Shown in pieces: positions 12,460 to 25,880 of a stretch of DNA of 64,000 bases (the first letter of the stretch is position 1; each line of letters starts with the position of its first letter). Source of the stretch: Mactra quadrangularis. Taxonomy: Eukaryota; Mollusca; Bivalvia; Venerida; Mactridae. Position numbers and translations under genes: made by a program. Location: NCBI GenBank assembly GCA_025267735.1, contig CM046299.1, forward strand, positions 23,458,232 to 23,522,231, in the 5' to 3' direction. The notes beneath the pieces are model-generated. The model was not told the DNA's origin. It ran no database searches and saw only the letters and a program-made list of their open reading frames with translations.

Positions 12460-14985
12460 TTTTGTTTATAATGTACCTACCACAATATACACAAATTCAA
12501 TTTTAATTGATAATAAGGACAAATGTTGAAATGTCACGATTTTCGTGAAACTTTTCTCTATAAAATTGACACACAATCTCCTAGATACAAGCATTCAATT
12601 TTTTACAAAATGATAAAAACAGTTTCTTACATTGTTTATATTTCTTGTCACCTTCCTGTTAATTAAATTATCTGGTTTTTGGTTCTTAATGTCGATATAT
12701 AATCATCTAGAAGTGAATAATAGTTTGCTAAATCTAGAAAAGAAATAAAATAGCTGGTTGATCAATTATAGTAACAATATCAAAACAGTAAAAATCTTTG
12801 CCAAATTATGCAATACCTTTTAAAGTGAAGAGGTTTTATTGTTTTTTGTTGAGATGTTTATGACCGTTTTTCTAAAATTCTCATTTTTTATCAAAATGAA
12901 TGACCAAGACAGCCATTTGTTTCATTAAATAATTTAGACATAGAATTCAAACAGAGGCGCACGTATACATAATCTTTATAATAAAAAACTATCAGGTCGA
13001 TATGAGGTCTTTGTTCGTTCAATAAGTTTCTAAGCTTCTTCTGGGATAAGTTATCCAAACCAACATTAAATATTCAAGGATCATTGTAATTAGCGACAAT
13101 GCAGGTCTCCTAATGGCAAGTAAAAGCACGTGGCTGCTGTAAACCCCGATTAATTAGGCATTGATATAATGTGAATATACAGGAAGTTGTCAATGACAAG
13201 ATACATATTTTATGCATACTCGAAGCAGCCGAGCATACCTCGATGGGTGGTTAACTCTGTTTCTACGGTGTTATGGGAGAATTGATATGTACACTTGGTA
13301 TAAAAATAAGACTTAAATATTGTATATTGAATTGATTTTATCAGTTAACTGTGATAGCTTATTATTTTCATCCAGACTGTAATTATGGCTAGACGTCAAT
13401 GTTAAATAAATCTAACCACAATGTCTAGAATAATCTGATTAAATTAGCTATAATATAAAAATACAAATTCAATTCCGTTTGGGACAATCTTAGAATATAA
13501 AAAATCAACTCTGTCTCTGGTACAAAAGTTTTCACTTTAATCCTTAGGAATTTTAAAGTAAATCTATCCGTATATTGTGTTGAAAGCATATCTCAAAATG
13601 GAACTTAGATTGTTTTACGTCTGAAAGATGATATCAAAATTTTAGATTTTAGGCTTTGTCGTACGATTATATTTGATGACAATATACAAAAATATTCGAG
13701 TCAGATTGAACAAAGGCATTATCAAAAATAGTCAGATTAAATAAATGCATGGTCATGTACGTTAGAATTTACTTTATCAAATATTGTATTATCAAACTTT
13801 CAAATGTTCTGTACAAATGACATAATTTGGTAACTGAGTAAGGGCCAACGACCCTGTTTTTACAAAACAAAAAAATAGAATTTAGATACAATGTAAATGG
13901 ATTTAAGCTAAATAGCGTTGTCCCATTTACGTGCTGCTTTAGCAGATTTTGCATTGTAAATATCATGTTTGTAATGAGTTTAGACATTTGACATTGGTTT
14001 TCCATTACTTGAAATAATTTAATAAATTAACAAATGCAGTTAAACAAATGCCACATGCAACCATTTTCGTTTACTCCTTAAATTATACTCCCAGATTCAT
14101 TTATCGTTAATGTTTAATGCAACGAACTTGTCTTCTGAGCACGACTTTTCTATGGTAAATTATTCTGTTATTAGACAAACATCCACACGCTTCTTATATA
14201 CATGTACATCAGATTACAATTTCATGAAATGTCAGTGCACTTAAGATTATCACACATTGTGTCTAAATAGTTTGTAATTTGACATTTCTTCGTTCTAAGT
14301 AAAAAATATAACTATGATCAGGCACTAAGTGCTTAAAAGCCAGACAAAAGCACTGTCCTGATAATAGTTTTGTTTTTCAAAATGATAACTTTAAAAATTG
14401 TATTATGTTTGGTGAATACTCATTATACGGTGGTATAAAACCGGTTCTAATATTTAAACTAAGCAAAATACTTTTATAGTTAGGGTTATTCCACCCATGT
14501 TCTCTAACAAACAATTGTTTCATTTAGTCACAATGATCATTGACGCCTACTTATTACCCAAGACTATGTAATTGTATTGATGATCAGTACTCTTTTCCAT
14601 ATGTTATAAAATAGATTCTAGATCCTCAGTGTATACTTGAATCATGAAAACAAAGTGGAATCTTCCTATAATGCCCGGAAATTGATTTTCCCTTTAACAA
14701 CATCACTTCGTCTGTTTCCTGACAAGTGATTTATTTCATTAATGCTGAAGTTTTGATATGTTTACGTGTTGTGGTGGCAGCTAAATTATTTTTCTCCTCC
14801 GGAATAGTTTTATTGTATCTTTTTGTAAGGTGTTGACTTTAGTCTTAATGAAATCTCAGTAAACAGATGTATTACACGATCAATCTTGTATACAGTACGA
14901 AACACGCTAGAGAAAGAAATAAAATGAACTTTACAAATTAAAACAAAATTGCATTTAAGGAAAAAGAGGAATTTATGTGTGTTAA
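12460..14985 (+). repeat. Duplicated block D2
   Basis: This is the counterpart of D1, about 4.4-5 kb downstream in the same orientation. It contains the extra stretch 12,680-12,840 (AGCTGGTTGATCAAT, CTTTGCCAAATTATG) missing from D1 but present in D3. Divergence is high, so the duplication is old. No conserved exon is seen. Confidence 0.7.
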
Positions 14986-16239
14986 ACATTTTTGAGATGA
15001 TAAAAACAAACATCAAAGACAAGTTTAATATATCAATAAAACTAAACAAAAAGAGAAGGTTTGAGTAAATAAATTTACACAAAATATAAATGTTAAAATA
15101 TATATGCAATATGTTGTTTGTTTAACAAACAGTTGTTGAGAATCAACTTTTATGTACGTGGCACCATTGTTAACTACGTATTGTTGATGGTGTAATTTAT
15201 TTTAATTTAAATCATAAAACAATTAACAGGCATAACTAGATGAATATGTTAAGTGTTCTCAATTTGAAGTCAGTACAAGTTGATATTGATCACTGTGGCT
15301 TTACACTGCGCTATTGTTTAAGTGACATACTATCCATCTAATATCAAACCATAATATAATCATGTTGTTTATGGTTGAATCGTGTTCATATAATCTGAAC
15401 TATTAAAATATTTCGTTTCATTGATCATGGGATATGGTCGTGAATTATTGACTTGCAAACATTAAATTAATAATAACTTTTAACACAGAACACGATGTAA
15501 TAGTTTTCTATATGAGTTGCAGTTTATTTGGAAATATAAAAACTTGTTAATGCTTTGAAATTTTCAGACATATTTTTCCAGATTCGTACTATAACCATCT
15601 TAGCATTTTATCTCTTGTTCAACGAGAAAGGGTTACGATACAATGCGTTTTGTAGTAGGGCAATCTCATTTAATTTTGTTACTTTTGTTTTTTTTCAATT
15701 GTTTAGATCGTTGCTTTAGTGTCGTTAAAAACATACAATTATCATTGCAAAAATCGACACATAATGCCAATCATTTCGATTGACTTAATAATTACCACAA
15801 TCCTTTTATAAGAGCGAGTGGCCATGAATACTTTCTGAACATTTAAATATATTCATTTTTAATCAGTCGAAAGTAATGTGTAGAGTACATATAAATCATC
15901 CATGACATTCCAGAGTGACGACATCCGTTACAACAAATGTTATGTCAATAAAAGATAAGCACGTTAGTTGGTCAACTACCGATACTAACCCAGATCTGAT
16001 CGAACTATTTCATCCAATGTGACATCGTGTCTTATCTTAAATATGGAACATCATCATTGGCGTTATGATATGGTTTGCTTGTTTTGATGAAACCATTTTA
16101 TATAAGGTCATTTTATTTCACTTGAGAGAGAGAAAAGATAATAATAATAACTTTCATATTTCCTTACTTGTTAACAGTGTATAATTCATTTTCTAATACT
16201 TCAACTGGTAATGTCATTGACACATCTCAAAATTACCTC
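14986..16239. other. AT-rich spacer, no gene seen
   Basis: No supported feature. Confidence 0.5.
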
Positions 16240-16450
16240 ATAGGCTTATTAATTTTATCTTGGTCAAAGGAGTACATAGAAAAAATAATTTAGATCAGCA
16301 TCTGGAAGTGAATGTAAAGTAGCTTTGCATAGAAAAAGAAATCAAATAGCTGGTTGGTCAATAACAGTAACAGGATCAAAATGGTGAAATTCTTTGCCAA
16401 ATTATTTAAAACGTTTCAATGAGAAAAACAAATTCAAGAAAGGTCTTAAA
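16240..16450 (+). repeat. Short third copy of the D block (D3)
   Basis: This stretch aligns to 12,640-12,840 of D2 (AGCTGGTTGGTCAATAACAG against AGCTGGTTGATCAATTATAG, and CTTTGCCAAATTATTTAAAA against CTTTGCCAAATTATGCAATA). It shows the family had at least three members upstream of the phosphodiesterase exon. Confidence 0.6.
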
Positions 16451-18357
16451 TTTAACATATTCAGAGGATTCTTTCATAATAATATGATTTCTTTTCTAAC
16501 ACAATTTTGAAAAAGGGTGATTTTAGACTATTATTACATGAACTGTGTTGCAAAGTGCGATTAAATATCTAAAATTAATGATAATATTTTCGCTTTTATA
16601 AATGTGCCTTTTGTTTATTCAAGCTTAAACACACACACTTCATTCATAAATCATACTCAATTTTATTGTACACATATATCTGATTCTAGGTTGTATCCGA
16701 ATTAAGTCAAAACAAAATAAAAGTAATTAAAATTGCACATATTAGTGTAGAGAATGCATAATACAGTCATTATGACTGATTAAGCTAAATGTATCATATG
16801 GAAATGTGCCTCGAAGTGAAATATATCTACTTGTACAAGCAATTAACAGAACTGTCAGAAATGAATTATGCACAAATTGCCTATTTTAAATGGAAATTGT
16901 TTTTGCTTAATTCACAATCAGCTAGAATCGTTTAAAGTTTCTTATCCCAATACTGCCTGGAGATTGGTCTCCAAAAAAGTTTTTGTTTTTTGTAGCTAGC
17001 CAGATTGACAGTCTTAATGTTAGCTGGTTATATTGTATAATAAACTCGTATTTCGTTGTTTATTTCAGAAGTTTATACCTCTTGATAGTCAGTGACCAGA
17101 CGCAGTAAGTGACGTTCTATCTTCTAATAGTCAGATTTATTTACGTAATTTGCAATAACTTCAGCTACAGATGTTCAATTAATTTGTCATTTCTAGTGTT
17201 TTACGAAGGGTAACAGACGGTTAATGTTAGACTTTGTAAACCATATACATTATACAATCATATCTATTATCATACTGATCATTTGAAGGCTTAAAGTTAA
17301 TATCTGTTAGAAAAAGGTCATGTCATAGTTCTGTCATGTTCAAAGATATTATTATCAATATTATGTTTTTGTAAAAGTGAACATTATAGCAAAATATTGT
17401 CAAATTATGAGTTAGTTGAAGTATAGTATGATAATGAACATGCATAAGTCTGCTTACAAATGCAGGTACATTTTAAGATGACTGTGTACGGTACAAAAAG
17501 GAATGTACAAGAGTGGGCTCAAGTTAGTGCCTTCTTTATCGATAGAATGTATGCTTTTTCATATAAAAGTATACATTTGAAGATGATACAGATACACATT
17601 TTTGTTTTGTAATGGAAATAATGAATTTAAACCAAAATTCTTACATTCGCTTGACTTTAAAACCTGTGGTATACACTACTTACTATTCTAGCTGGAACAG
17701 AATAAAACTGTGCTAATGGTGGCCTATACATAAAATTGAAACTTTCGAATAATAAAATGCTCATAAAAGACTGAGTGGATTGCATTAAAGTGAATGATAA
17801 GGCTGAAGTATTGGAATCTAGCTGATATTTGTATAAGAGTGTGATTCATGGATTGATTAACACCCTGAAGTGTTTCAATGTTTGTTGAAAGTTTTTTATA
17901 ACAAGCAGTGATAATGAGAAGGCCAGATACAGATCAATAAAATACAGAAATCAGGCAAATAAAGAGAGGTTATAGTTTTATTTCCAATTTAGGATGAAAA
18001 CGCTTAATACAACGTAGATTGAACCTCTTGTACTTCAGTTGGTCCTAAAACCCAATACTAGTAATGAAAGTAGAAATGAAGAAATACTAGTGAGATGTTG
18101 TTATTATGTTTAGTATTGAAATCTCGCTGAATGATGTCCAACAACACTCTAGAGTCAGAAAATTATGATAGGCTAGTTTATTGAAGTTTTCTTGACTGTT
18201 CGCTTGTGTTCAGCTATAGTGTGAGATATATCATTCATCTTGAATATTTCTACGCGGATGGAGTTTTTTTTCTGTTTATAGGATCTTACAAATGTTAATG
18301 GTTAAAATGTGTGTTCACCACTTTGGTATAAGTGGAAAACGATAAAATAGATTATGT
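16451..18357. other. Upstream region of the PDE11-like gene
   Basis: No exon or repeat is recognised. The run up to the TATA box is AT-rich, with no CpG-dense island. A non-coding upstream exon cannot be excluded. Confidence 0.5.
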
Positions 18358-18365
18358 TATAAAAG
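18358..18365 (+). promoter_or_regulatory. TATA box of the PDE11-like gene
   Basis: TATAAAAG matches the canonical core promoter box. It lies 60-70 bases before the first in-frame ATG codons (18,426 and 18,435), so transcription starting about 25-30 bases downstream would give a leader of only about 35-50 bases. An in-frame TAA at 18,372-18,374 closes the reading frame upstream, which also places the start here. In such AT-rich DNA the box could be coincidental. Confidence 0.45.
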
Positions 18366-18434
18366 TGTTTATAAATTTCCGAAACTTTCGTGTTAGGATT
18401 TTGTGTTTTAAATGAATTCGTTGTGATGGTCACC

Positions 18435-19268
18435 ATGAGCCAAATAGATATAGAGAATTACAGTATTGACGGGGTGGAGAAATGGCTAGAACAAAATCCG
18501 AATTTAAAAGAAGGAATATTTATCAAAATTGCTGATTTAAATCTTATTAACAAATGGTTGACTCGACATGGCTATGAAGCTGTTAATGAAATTTATGGAA
18601 ATAGTGGTGGTCGTGGAGGGAGACTTAATTCTTACACCGAAGACAACAATGACCAGACCTCACCGACTGAAACAAAAGCAAATGTTTTCTTTGCTAAGCA
18701 TTCTCGTAGTAACTCAAAGAAATATCTACGGCATGATTTCGCAAAGTCTAAATACAAAAATATGTTTAGAACGTACGAACCGACAAGTGATTCGGATAAG
18801 ACGGCAGATGATCGTAGAGTCAATTTACGTGAGATGCGAATGTTCCGGTCCCTTCCACCAAGCTCTAGCAATATATTGAGTCTTCTAATTCAGTCAAAAG
18901 TTAGATTACCAAGATATCCAAGTAAAGATATAGATAGAAAGAGGGAAGAAAGACATACAAATGAAATGGAATTCTTTATGGATATTGTTAAAGATATCTC
19001 AAATGATCTTGATCTAAAAAGTTTGAGTGAGAAAATGGTGGCTAATATAAGCGTTCTTACAGATTCAGATCATGCTTCAGTGTTCTTTGTTGAAGGAAAA
19101 AGTAATGGGAAACGATCTTTAGTGTCTAAGTTGTTTGATGTACATTCTGGAACACAGATTATGCCAACTAAAACTACTGATAACAGTATCAGAGTTCCAT
19201 GGGGTAAAGGTATTATTGGATTTGTTGCTGAACATAATGAAACTGTCAACTTACTGGAAGCTAATAAG
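18435..19268 (+). CDS. PDE11A-like: First coding exon of a PDE11-type dual cAMP/cGMP phosphodiesterase
   Basis: The exon encodes 278 residues, the N-terminal part of a class I cyclic-nucleotide phosphodiesterase that hydrolyses cAMP and cGMP in the cytosol. Residues 12-43 (VEKWLEQNP to INKWLTRHG) match the PDE5/PDE11 N-terminal helix pair. Residues 138-163 carry the PDE11 signature SLPP to LPRYP. Residues 178-193 include VKDISNDLDL, the entry to GAF-A. Residues 194-278 are the first half of GAF-A, with FFVEG, LFDVHSGT, VPWGKGIIG and HNETVN. The rest of GAF-A, GAF-B and the catalytic domain are absent, so this is one exon of a longer gene (family length about 900 residues). The ATG at 18,435 (context CACCATGA) is preferred; an in-frame ATG at 18,426 adds three residues. 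The exon ends in phase 0. A usually basic position (the R of family DADR) is H213 here, so it may be a diverged paralogue. Confidence 0.92.
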
Positions 19269-19274
19269 GTAAGA
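19269..19274 (+). other. Splice donor after the PDE11-like exon
   Basis: The boundary AAG|GTAAGA is a near-perfect donor and falls on a codon boundary. Reading through it would add eight residues without family similarity before a TAA at 19,293. Similarity to PDE11 stops exactly at the donor. Confidence 0.88.
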
Positions 19275-19518
19275 CTATGTTATTACATTACTTAAAATAT
19301 CCTCATTATAACTATTTTTAATTAACCCTTACATGTGCAACGTATCCTTTCGTTTCTGTGCGTACATAACGAAAAACGTTACGTTTCCAACGCCATGCTC
19401 TACTTTTTAACTTCTTTTAGTTAGCTTTTACGTTACGTTATGCTATTGTACGTGCATTACGCAATGCGTTACATTCATACCACCACATTCTAACACTACC
19501 GATGATTTTTGCTCGGAA

Positions 19519-19816
19519 CCCGGGTCGATAGCGCAGTTGGTAGCGCACCGGAATTCGGAATCTCGTGCCCCGAACGGGGTACGGGTTCGAATCCCACCCA
19601 GGGAGGTTATACCCTTCCATGAAAATTTGACAATAATGTCAATTTTCATCCATTGATTAGATAATATTGAGAAGTTTCCGGCCTTGTGGAAGGGAAGGTG
19701 AGTACTGGTTATAGACAAGGGACCAGGAAAGCTAGGTTAGGTGCGCTGGACGCCGTAAAATGACATAAATTGTGTTGACACGGCGTTAAAACCAATATAA
19801 TAAAATAAATAAATAA
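19519..19816 (+). mobile_element. tRNA-derived SINE, family A, full length
   Basis: The head is tRNA-like: CCCGGGTCGATAGCGCAGTTGG gives an A box (TAGCGCAGTTGG), and GGTTCGAATCC gives a B box at about 19,585. A unique body follows (TTATACCCTTCCATGAAAAT to AGCTAGGTTAGGTGCGCTGG). The end is the tail GACGCCGTAAAATGAC...GGCGTTAAAACCAAT plus an AAATA-rich stretch. It starts 250 bases into the first intron of the PDE11-like gene. Other copies are at 43,097, 46,980, 54,950 and 58,728. Confidence 0.9.
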
Positions 19817-21059
19817 GATTTTGCCTGACTAAAGAAATAAGAACATAGCAATTATCTAATATTCCATTTAGTCATTGGGCGATAATGTGGCGTCATATTG
19901 CTAACAATATGATGTCGTTGTTCTGTTCTTCGTTTAATATGTAAATAAGTTGGACTATTATTGTAAGAAGTGAATTAAATTTAAAACAATCTAGCGACGA
20001 TTCAGATTCGTGGCAATGTTAATTTGTCCTTTTACTTTATTACAGAGTATTTAAGGTATAAAATCCCTAACTATGTTTATGGCAGCTGAATAATAAATTT
20101 AGAAATAGTTTTAGACTTGTTTTTTTTTCTAAATTTTTTACCATGTTAGAAATTTTAATAATGTCAACATAGACATTCTATGGACACATATAAAAATTCT
20201 CTATCTTCATATGCAAGGGAGGAAATTACTAAGGTCTATTTTTTTTAATTTCAAGTTATGTAATAAATCTAATCCATGCCAAATGATCAATATATTGTAA
20301 TGAATGAAAACTATCATGTTTTGTAAGCGTTCATCATACTTTCACAAAATTAATTTTTAATTATGAGTGGAGTTCTGGACTATATACCTTAAGTATAATA
20401 ATATGAATATGACGTGAATGTACATACATAGAAATGCATTATTCGTTTCATTTACATAATGTGAATGGAAATTATGTTTATTTTTAGAAAGTAGATATCA
20501 GTTGCTCATTATATATTAATTTCAATGCATAATTTGCATTATATAGTTTTTGTATGTCATCAAACGGTGATTAAACTTTACCTTAAAAGTTTTGGCTAAT
20601 AATATTTTGTCCAAATTCGATTGCACACGTGTAAATGTATAAATTAACTATTCATACATGTTGCGCTGTTGGTTTACTTTGATGATTTATATTGTATATA
20701 CAATTACATGAACTATGTACTTGGTAACAAGTACATGTGCACTAAACAGTACTTCTAAAACGTAGAGTGAACATATAATGTCATAAAAACATATCCACGT
20801 CATAAAACAATACCATTTATTAGCACCATTAGTCATTTTTATGATCATTGCTACTTTTAATGTCATACATTTTTTCAACAATTGATTGGTAATATGTACT
20901 TCAGACACGCAAACCAATTTATGGGAACTAGGATATCTAACAATTACAGCATCCGTTATAGAGATGTTCGTAGAATTTTTCGTTTTGTTTGATGTCTTTA
21001 TCTCAGGCAATTGTTTTCATGCACTTAAGGCTGCAGTGCCTTCGATAAAACATACTTCT
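19817..21059. other. Intronic AT-rich DNA
   Basis: I searched for the expected next GAF-A segment (an RFN...TGYKT...LLCMPI-type exon) and found none. No repeat is recognised before the U array. Confidence 0.5.
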
Positions 21060-24000
21060 AACCACTACATTGATGTGTTTTTGTATGACAATCTTAAAAC
21101 ACAGGTATGTCGACGTCAAGTTTTCCTAAAGACGCAATTGTAAAAATATTCTGAAGTTTACTATTTGCAATTTTATTTAGACTACTGATATGCTACATTT
21201 CGTTCCACCTTAAATGTGTGAGCCATCGCAAGACATTAAAGGCTTAATTTGAATACCACGAATGCTTCATTTTAACCTAAACAGTCCAAAAATCACGTGA
21301 TCAACTATAATAACATCAGCAAAACAATAAATACTAAGTCCATATTAGTTTATTTGACTTCATTCTGTTAACTGTGCTAATCAAAGAGAAAAAATCGACT
21401 AAACATGTGACTGTTTACCTTATAATTCAAGCACTTAAGTTTATCATTGATGCACGACTCACGTGGTCGTTGACGATGATAACATTAAAAAGCATACATT
21501 GACCGATAATTTCGATCTATTTTATAGTTTAGGTTAATCAGTCTCAAGGAAAAGACAATATTTATAATGTCATTAAATGTGATATCATCTTATTGTTATG
21601 ATATTTCCTATCTAAATTTATGTTATCTCGTAAAGGAAGTGTATTAACGATTCACTTGACAAATCAAACAAACACATTGTTTATACTACTATGTAATGTA
21701 GTTTAGAGCATTCTGGTTGTATAGTTTTTTTCTGACGTTGTGGTTTGTCATAATCAATTTTAGTTATTGTTACAGTTTGATAATGATGTAATTGACTCCA
21801 ATGATAGGATTGTAACAAGTTTATACAACATTATAAATAAGAAGAGTTGTAAGGCACTGTGAAATGTGTACATGCTTATAGTACTGGTTAACGGTTAATG
21901 CATGAGGTCTAAGACTATTCAGAAGCAGTGATCAGGATGAATTACCTCTAAGATAAGGCTGGGATTGCGACTGCAAAAAGATTGATGACCGGCACATACT
22001 AACACCAATCCAGATTCATATTCTTTGAATATTTAAACTTGTTATCACTACACTATGAATTACTGTGACTTTGACATTAATATCAACATGTTAATTTGGT
22101 TTGATGTAGAACACTGACAAAGTCAATGACAATGTTATTTGGTTTGCAATGTTCTGTATTGGACTGGTATTGGACTGCTGTTCATATAGTAAATGCTTTA
22201 AAAAATTTATGTATGTGCTAATTAATCACATGACCGATTAACACAGATTGTAGAGGGAATTTTGGTAAAAGCTAAGTGTCCAAGAAAGCTGGTTACGCAA
22301 GTCGAACGCCTTTACTTTCTGTATAAAATTGTGTGTAAAAACGGTATGAAATAGAAATAAAACTACTTGCCAACTAAATGAATATAAAATGCTGCACATA
22401 ATTTTATCAAAGCTTGTTTTCTTTTATTATCTTGTGTGAAATCAAGCAAACAAATATCAAGTTTTATTTAAAAAATCTAATCAATACAATATGAACATGA
22501 TAATATCATACTAAAAAGACATAGTATAAATATACAAATGAGTATTTTTACACCACACCAGTATCAATTTACATAAGAAATAATTACCTTTACCTGGTTG
22601 TTTTATACCTAAACATCTTCTTTTTTTGTTTGGTGCTAAAAAGTCAAACATAGCATAAAATATGAAGTATCGTGACTTCTGTCATTGTATCATTATTAAT
22701 ATGTATTGAAGTAACATCTTGGTTTTTTCCTCCAACCTTCCACAATACCATTGCATCATAAATATTTTCTACGACAATTCTAACATGTATTGTCGTATCA
22801 CGTTAGCTTTTTTTAAAAAAAAACTCGTTCATTGTTAGTTTTGCTTCATGTTTCTTTAAAATTCATTGTTTTTCATTTATAAAAAAGTGGAATAAATTGC
22901 CATTTATAATCATCAACTTATATATCAATATATATCAGACTTAGTCTTACCCAATCTTTTGGCATAACTATCATGTGTATCAACGTTTACATGTTCACTT
23001 AGGCATTATATTAGAAGTTTGCATTAATCTTACTTCATTCTGTACAATCATTGCATGACTCGATGCAATTTTTCTTAGTATATACTGCCAGCATTGACAT
23101 ATTTACTAAGACCTAGGATTTCAATCTGCACAAATCTGACATACAATCGTAGCTCTTAATGTCTCTTGTTGACATAAGCGTGCTCACCATAATTAATAGA
23201 TTCAACAATCGCTTCAGGCAAAGATAAGACAAAGTTTAACATAGCGTTCTTTATGAAATTAAATTTACTGAATTAAGAGTAAAGCTGATTTGTGATATTT
23301 TGTCCTTAATTGGAACATTGCAACACTTCAAATTTCGTTTCCGGAGCCTATTAACCTAATAAGTATACATGAAGAACATTAAAGTGTAAAATTGACTTGT
23401 GATTTTTGCATTGAAATGAAACATTGCAATCCTTTTAATTGCGTTTTCTTTATATCTTAAACTTATGATCATTTCTACAACTTACAACATTAAAGTGGCA
23501 ACTGCTTTAACGAGGGAATGATGACATATCATATTCACTTTTTTAGATATTTATGGTGATAATTGCGCAGTATACATGTATCATATGAGGTCTACTACGA
23601 AGCTTTTAGCAGTTAGTAAATCTTTGAACGGTGCAAATAAAAGACAATCAACCTATGATGCATTATTCAATAATCGTTTATCAATTTAATGCCATCATTT
23701 GTTATCTATGCATTTGAAATTTACAAAATTAGCATTCTATTACCAAATTTAACTAAAATGTCGTTAAAAAATCGTGCGGGTTAATTTGTGATGAAAATCC
23801 GTATTATTACATTAAGTAAAAACCTAATTTACATAAATTCGTAAATTAGCTTATCTGTTAAGTTGAAAATAGTACCATCAACGTCATATAGACCCTGGAA
23901 ACATGGGTTGATATACGTACCTGGAAATTAATTAATAGTAAGTTATTGTGTAATAAACGAAAATGAAAATTCGATTATGACGTTTTTAAGTAGAACATTA

Positions 24001-24860
24001 TGCCAATTGCTCAAGGATGCTAGGATGCCATCATCGAAACCAGTACCATATCAATATATAAACTGTCGAAACATTGAAGGGACGTACGAGCACAGCTCAC
24101 ACAAATATGGCATCATTTATCTTCAGAACTATGATAATTAATATGTTTGCATTCTCATTTCCCAGGTGATATCTTGGAATAACTGGGTCCGATAATGATT
24201 TATATAAAGTTTTATAGGTAATATGAAGTAAATACACCGTGACAAGAATCAAGTCCAAGTCTCATCTAAATGAAAGTGAATTAAATAATTTGAATATTAC
24301 AAAAAGTAATATCATGTAAAAGCTCCATATTGATTGTCGTAGATGCAAACAATTTTATTCATACAAAATGTTTTGTATATTTATTTTATAGTCTGTCTGC
24401 ACGTTATGACGTCATCAGGGTTCTTTTTTAATGTAAAGATAAGTCTTTTATTTAGATGTTTACGTGTACATAACGTGTTTATTAAAAACTCGTGTGTATT
24501 GCCAAACATACATGTATGTATCATTGTTTCTTATCGTCTGTACGAAATCTTCTCGGCAATTGAACTTCTTACAAAACACCTCCTGTCAGACAATGAAAAG
24601 TGTTACTTTAAATTTACTGTTGATCAGGTTATGAGTGAATTCATACTGTTTTTAACATTTAAAACCTATGTACACTTTGTTGACGTCAAGAGTTTCTAAT
24701 GACGCAATTGTGAAAAATGTTCTGAAGTTTACTGTTTGAAATGTAATTAAGACTCTATTGATGTGATTCTTCTCGTCCTACTTTAAATGTGTAAGTAATT
24801 GCATGATATCATGAGATTAATTAAAAAATCACGAATGCATCACTTAAAGATATATAAGTG
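21060..24860 (+). repeat. Tandem unit U1
   Basis: This is the first of three related units. From about 21,880 it aligns to U2 (from 27,425) and U3 (from 33,745). Shared landmarks are CTGTGACTTTGACA, AAAGCTGGTTACGC, GCATTATATTAGAAGTTTGC and TTTTGTATATTTATTTTATAG. Its end (24,660-24,850, GACGTCAAGAGTTTCTAATG) matches its own start (21,105-21,270), so the repeat boundary is visible. U1 lacks the SINE and the hAT-like element found in later units, and it is the most diverged copy. Confidence 0.8.
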
Positions 24861-25364
24861 ACGAAATTAAAGAAAATTAATTTTGCAAAAAAAACATTAT
24901 TGACATATTGTATTTATATTTAAATAGTTTTTGACATGTTAAAAAAAATAAAAAGTATCCGCCTCTTGATTTAATTCAATTATGAAATTTCATAATTATT
25001 TTAAGACATGCCATGTCCTAAAAGATTTAAAATCTGCGCCGAAAATTACCAGTCGTTTCCGTAAGTCACGTGACTCGCATATTTAAAGACACAACTTTTA
25101 AATCCTGGACATAAAAGGAAAATTGTAGTATAGTGGTTATATCATAATAGTGAAAATTTCAAGTATTACATGTTTCATGACTTTCTCGTGTTTGCTGGCA
25201 GGTGAAATAAATTGAGGCCCGTTCATAGGTAAATTTTGAATTTGGTTGTTTGGTAAATATAAATTATACATGTTTATGCAAACTATACATTTTTTTATGA
25301 AATAATCATTGCTCTTGTATAAACTCATTTTATCCTACTATAAAACAAAATACAGTCAAGTAAA

Positions 25365-25827
25365 ATGGCTAGAAGAAGGATAGTTATGTTTGTCACAAAT
25401 GATCAACATGAAGCACTAAGGTCTTTCATTCGTGACAGAAATTGGGATGTTGTTATTGAAGTTGTAAAACTTCCTCCACCACCTAGCACACAGCATTTTC
25501 AGGGGTTTATTGATTGTCCTGAATGATTCTGTTCACCATGTATAACAAATGAGCACTTAGGACTGGTGGCCTAAAGGGAATAAAGATAGACATATCTTGA
25601 ATTCAAGATAAAGAAAATGCCTCTAAGTGTGTTTCTTGGCTATGTTATGCAATCGGGGAGTTTGGAGGGATCCAAGATACATAGACAGGAGGGCATTTGC
25701 GAGACTGGCACGAGGCAACCCCAGATTTCATCAGCGTGAGCTAATACCTGAGTGCGTACTTGCACAGTGCAAAACTCGGCTACCAAACCCTCTAAACCGT
25801 CCATATATGGGTCACAAATGGCGATAA
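25365..25827 (+). pseudogene. Decayed single-exon gene with a CxxC and a PNPxxxPYMGHxW motif
   Basis: An ATG at 25,365 opens 53 clean codons (MARRRIVMFV start, a basic and hydrophobic strand, then a PPPP run) to a TGA at 25,524. The frame resumes directly after the stop with FCSPCITNEH (a CxxC pair), shifts by one frame near 25,565, passes two more stops, and ends with an intact 66-codon stretch. That stretch contains NRGVWRDPRYIDRR, a Cys in IPECVL, and the closing PNPLNRPYMGHKWR before a TAA at 25,825. The pieces lie in one order and direction, so I read them as one former gene of about 150 codons. From memory only, the PNPxxxPYMGHxW ending resembles uncharacterised proteins found in many copies in marine invertebrates. 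I assign no function. A TATAAAA box lies 25 bases before the ATG. It sits inside a TTAA-flanked transposon and may have been carried by it. Confidence 0.55.
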
Positions 25828-25880
25828 AACAAGTCGGGAAATTAATTGTTTATCCACTGTGGTATCAGCACTCGATTGCT

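Noticed and set aside
19438..19718. Two overlapping minus-strand frames of 60-91 codons
   Set aside because: They are translations across the SINE at 19,519. Similar frames appear in the SINE copies at 43,138 and 58,891.
24343..24699. 118-codon plus-strand frame in U1
   Set aside because: The aligned U2 and U3 sequence does not preserve it and it matches no family. It is probably chance.
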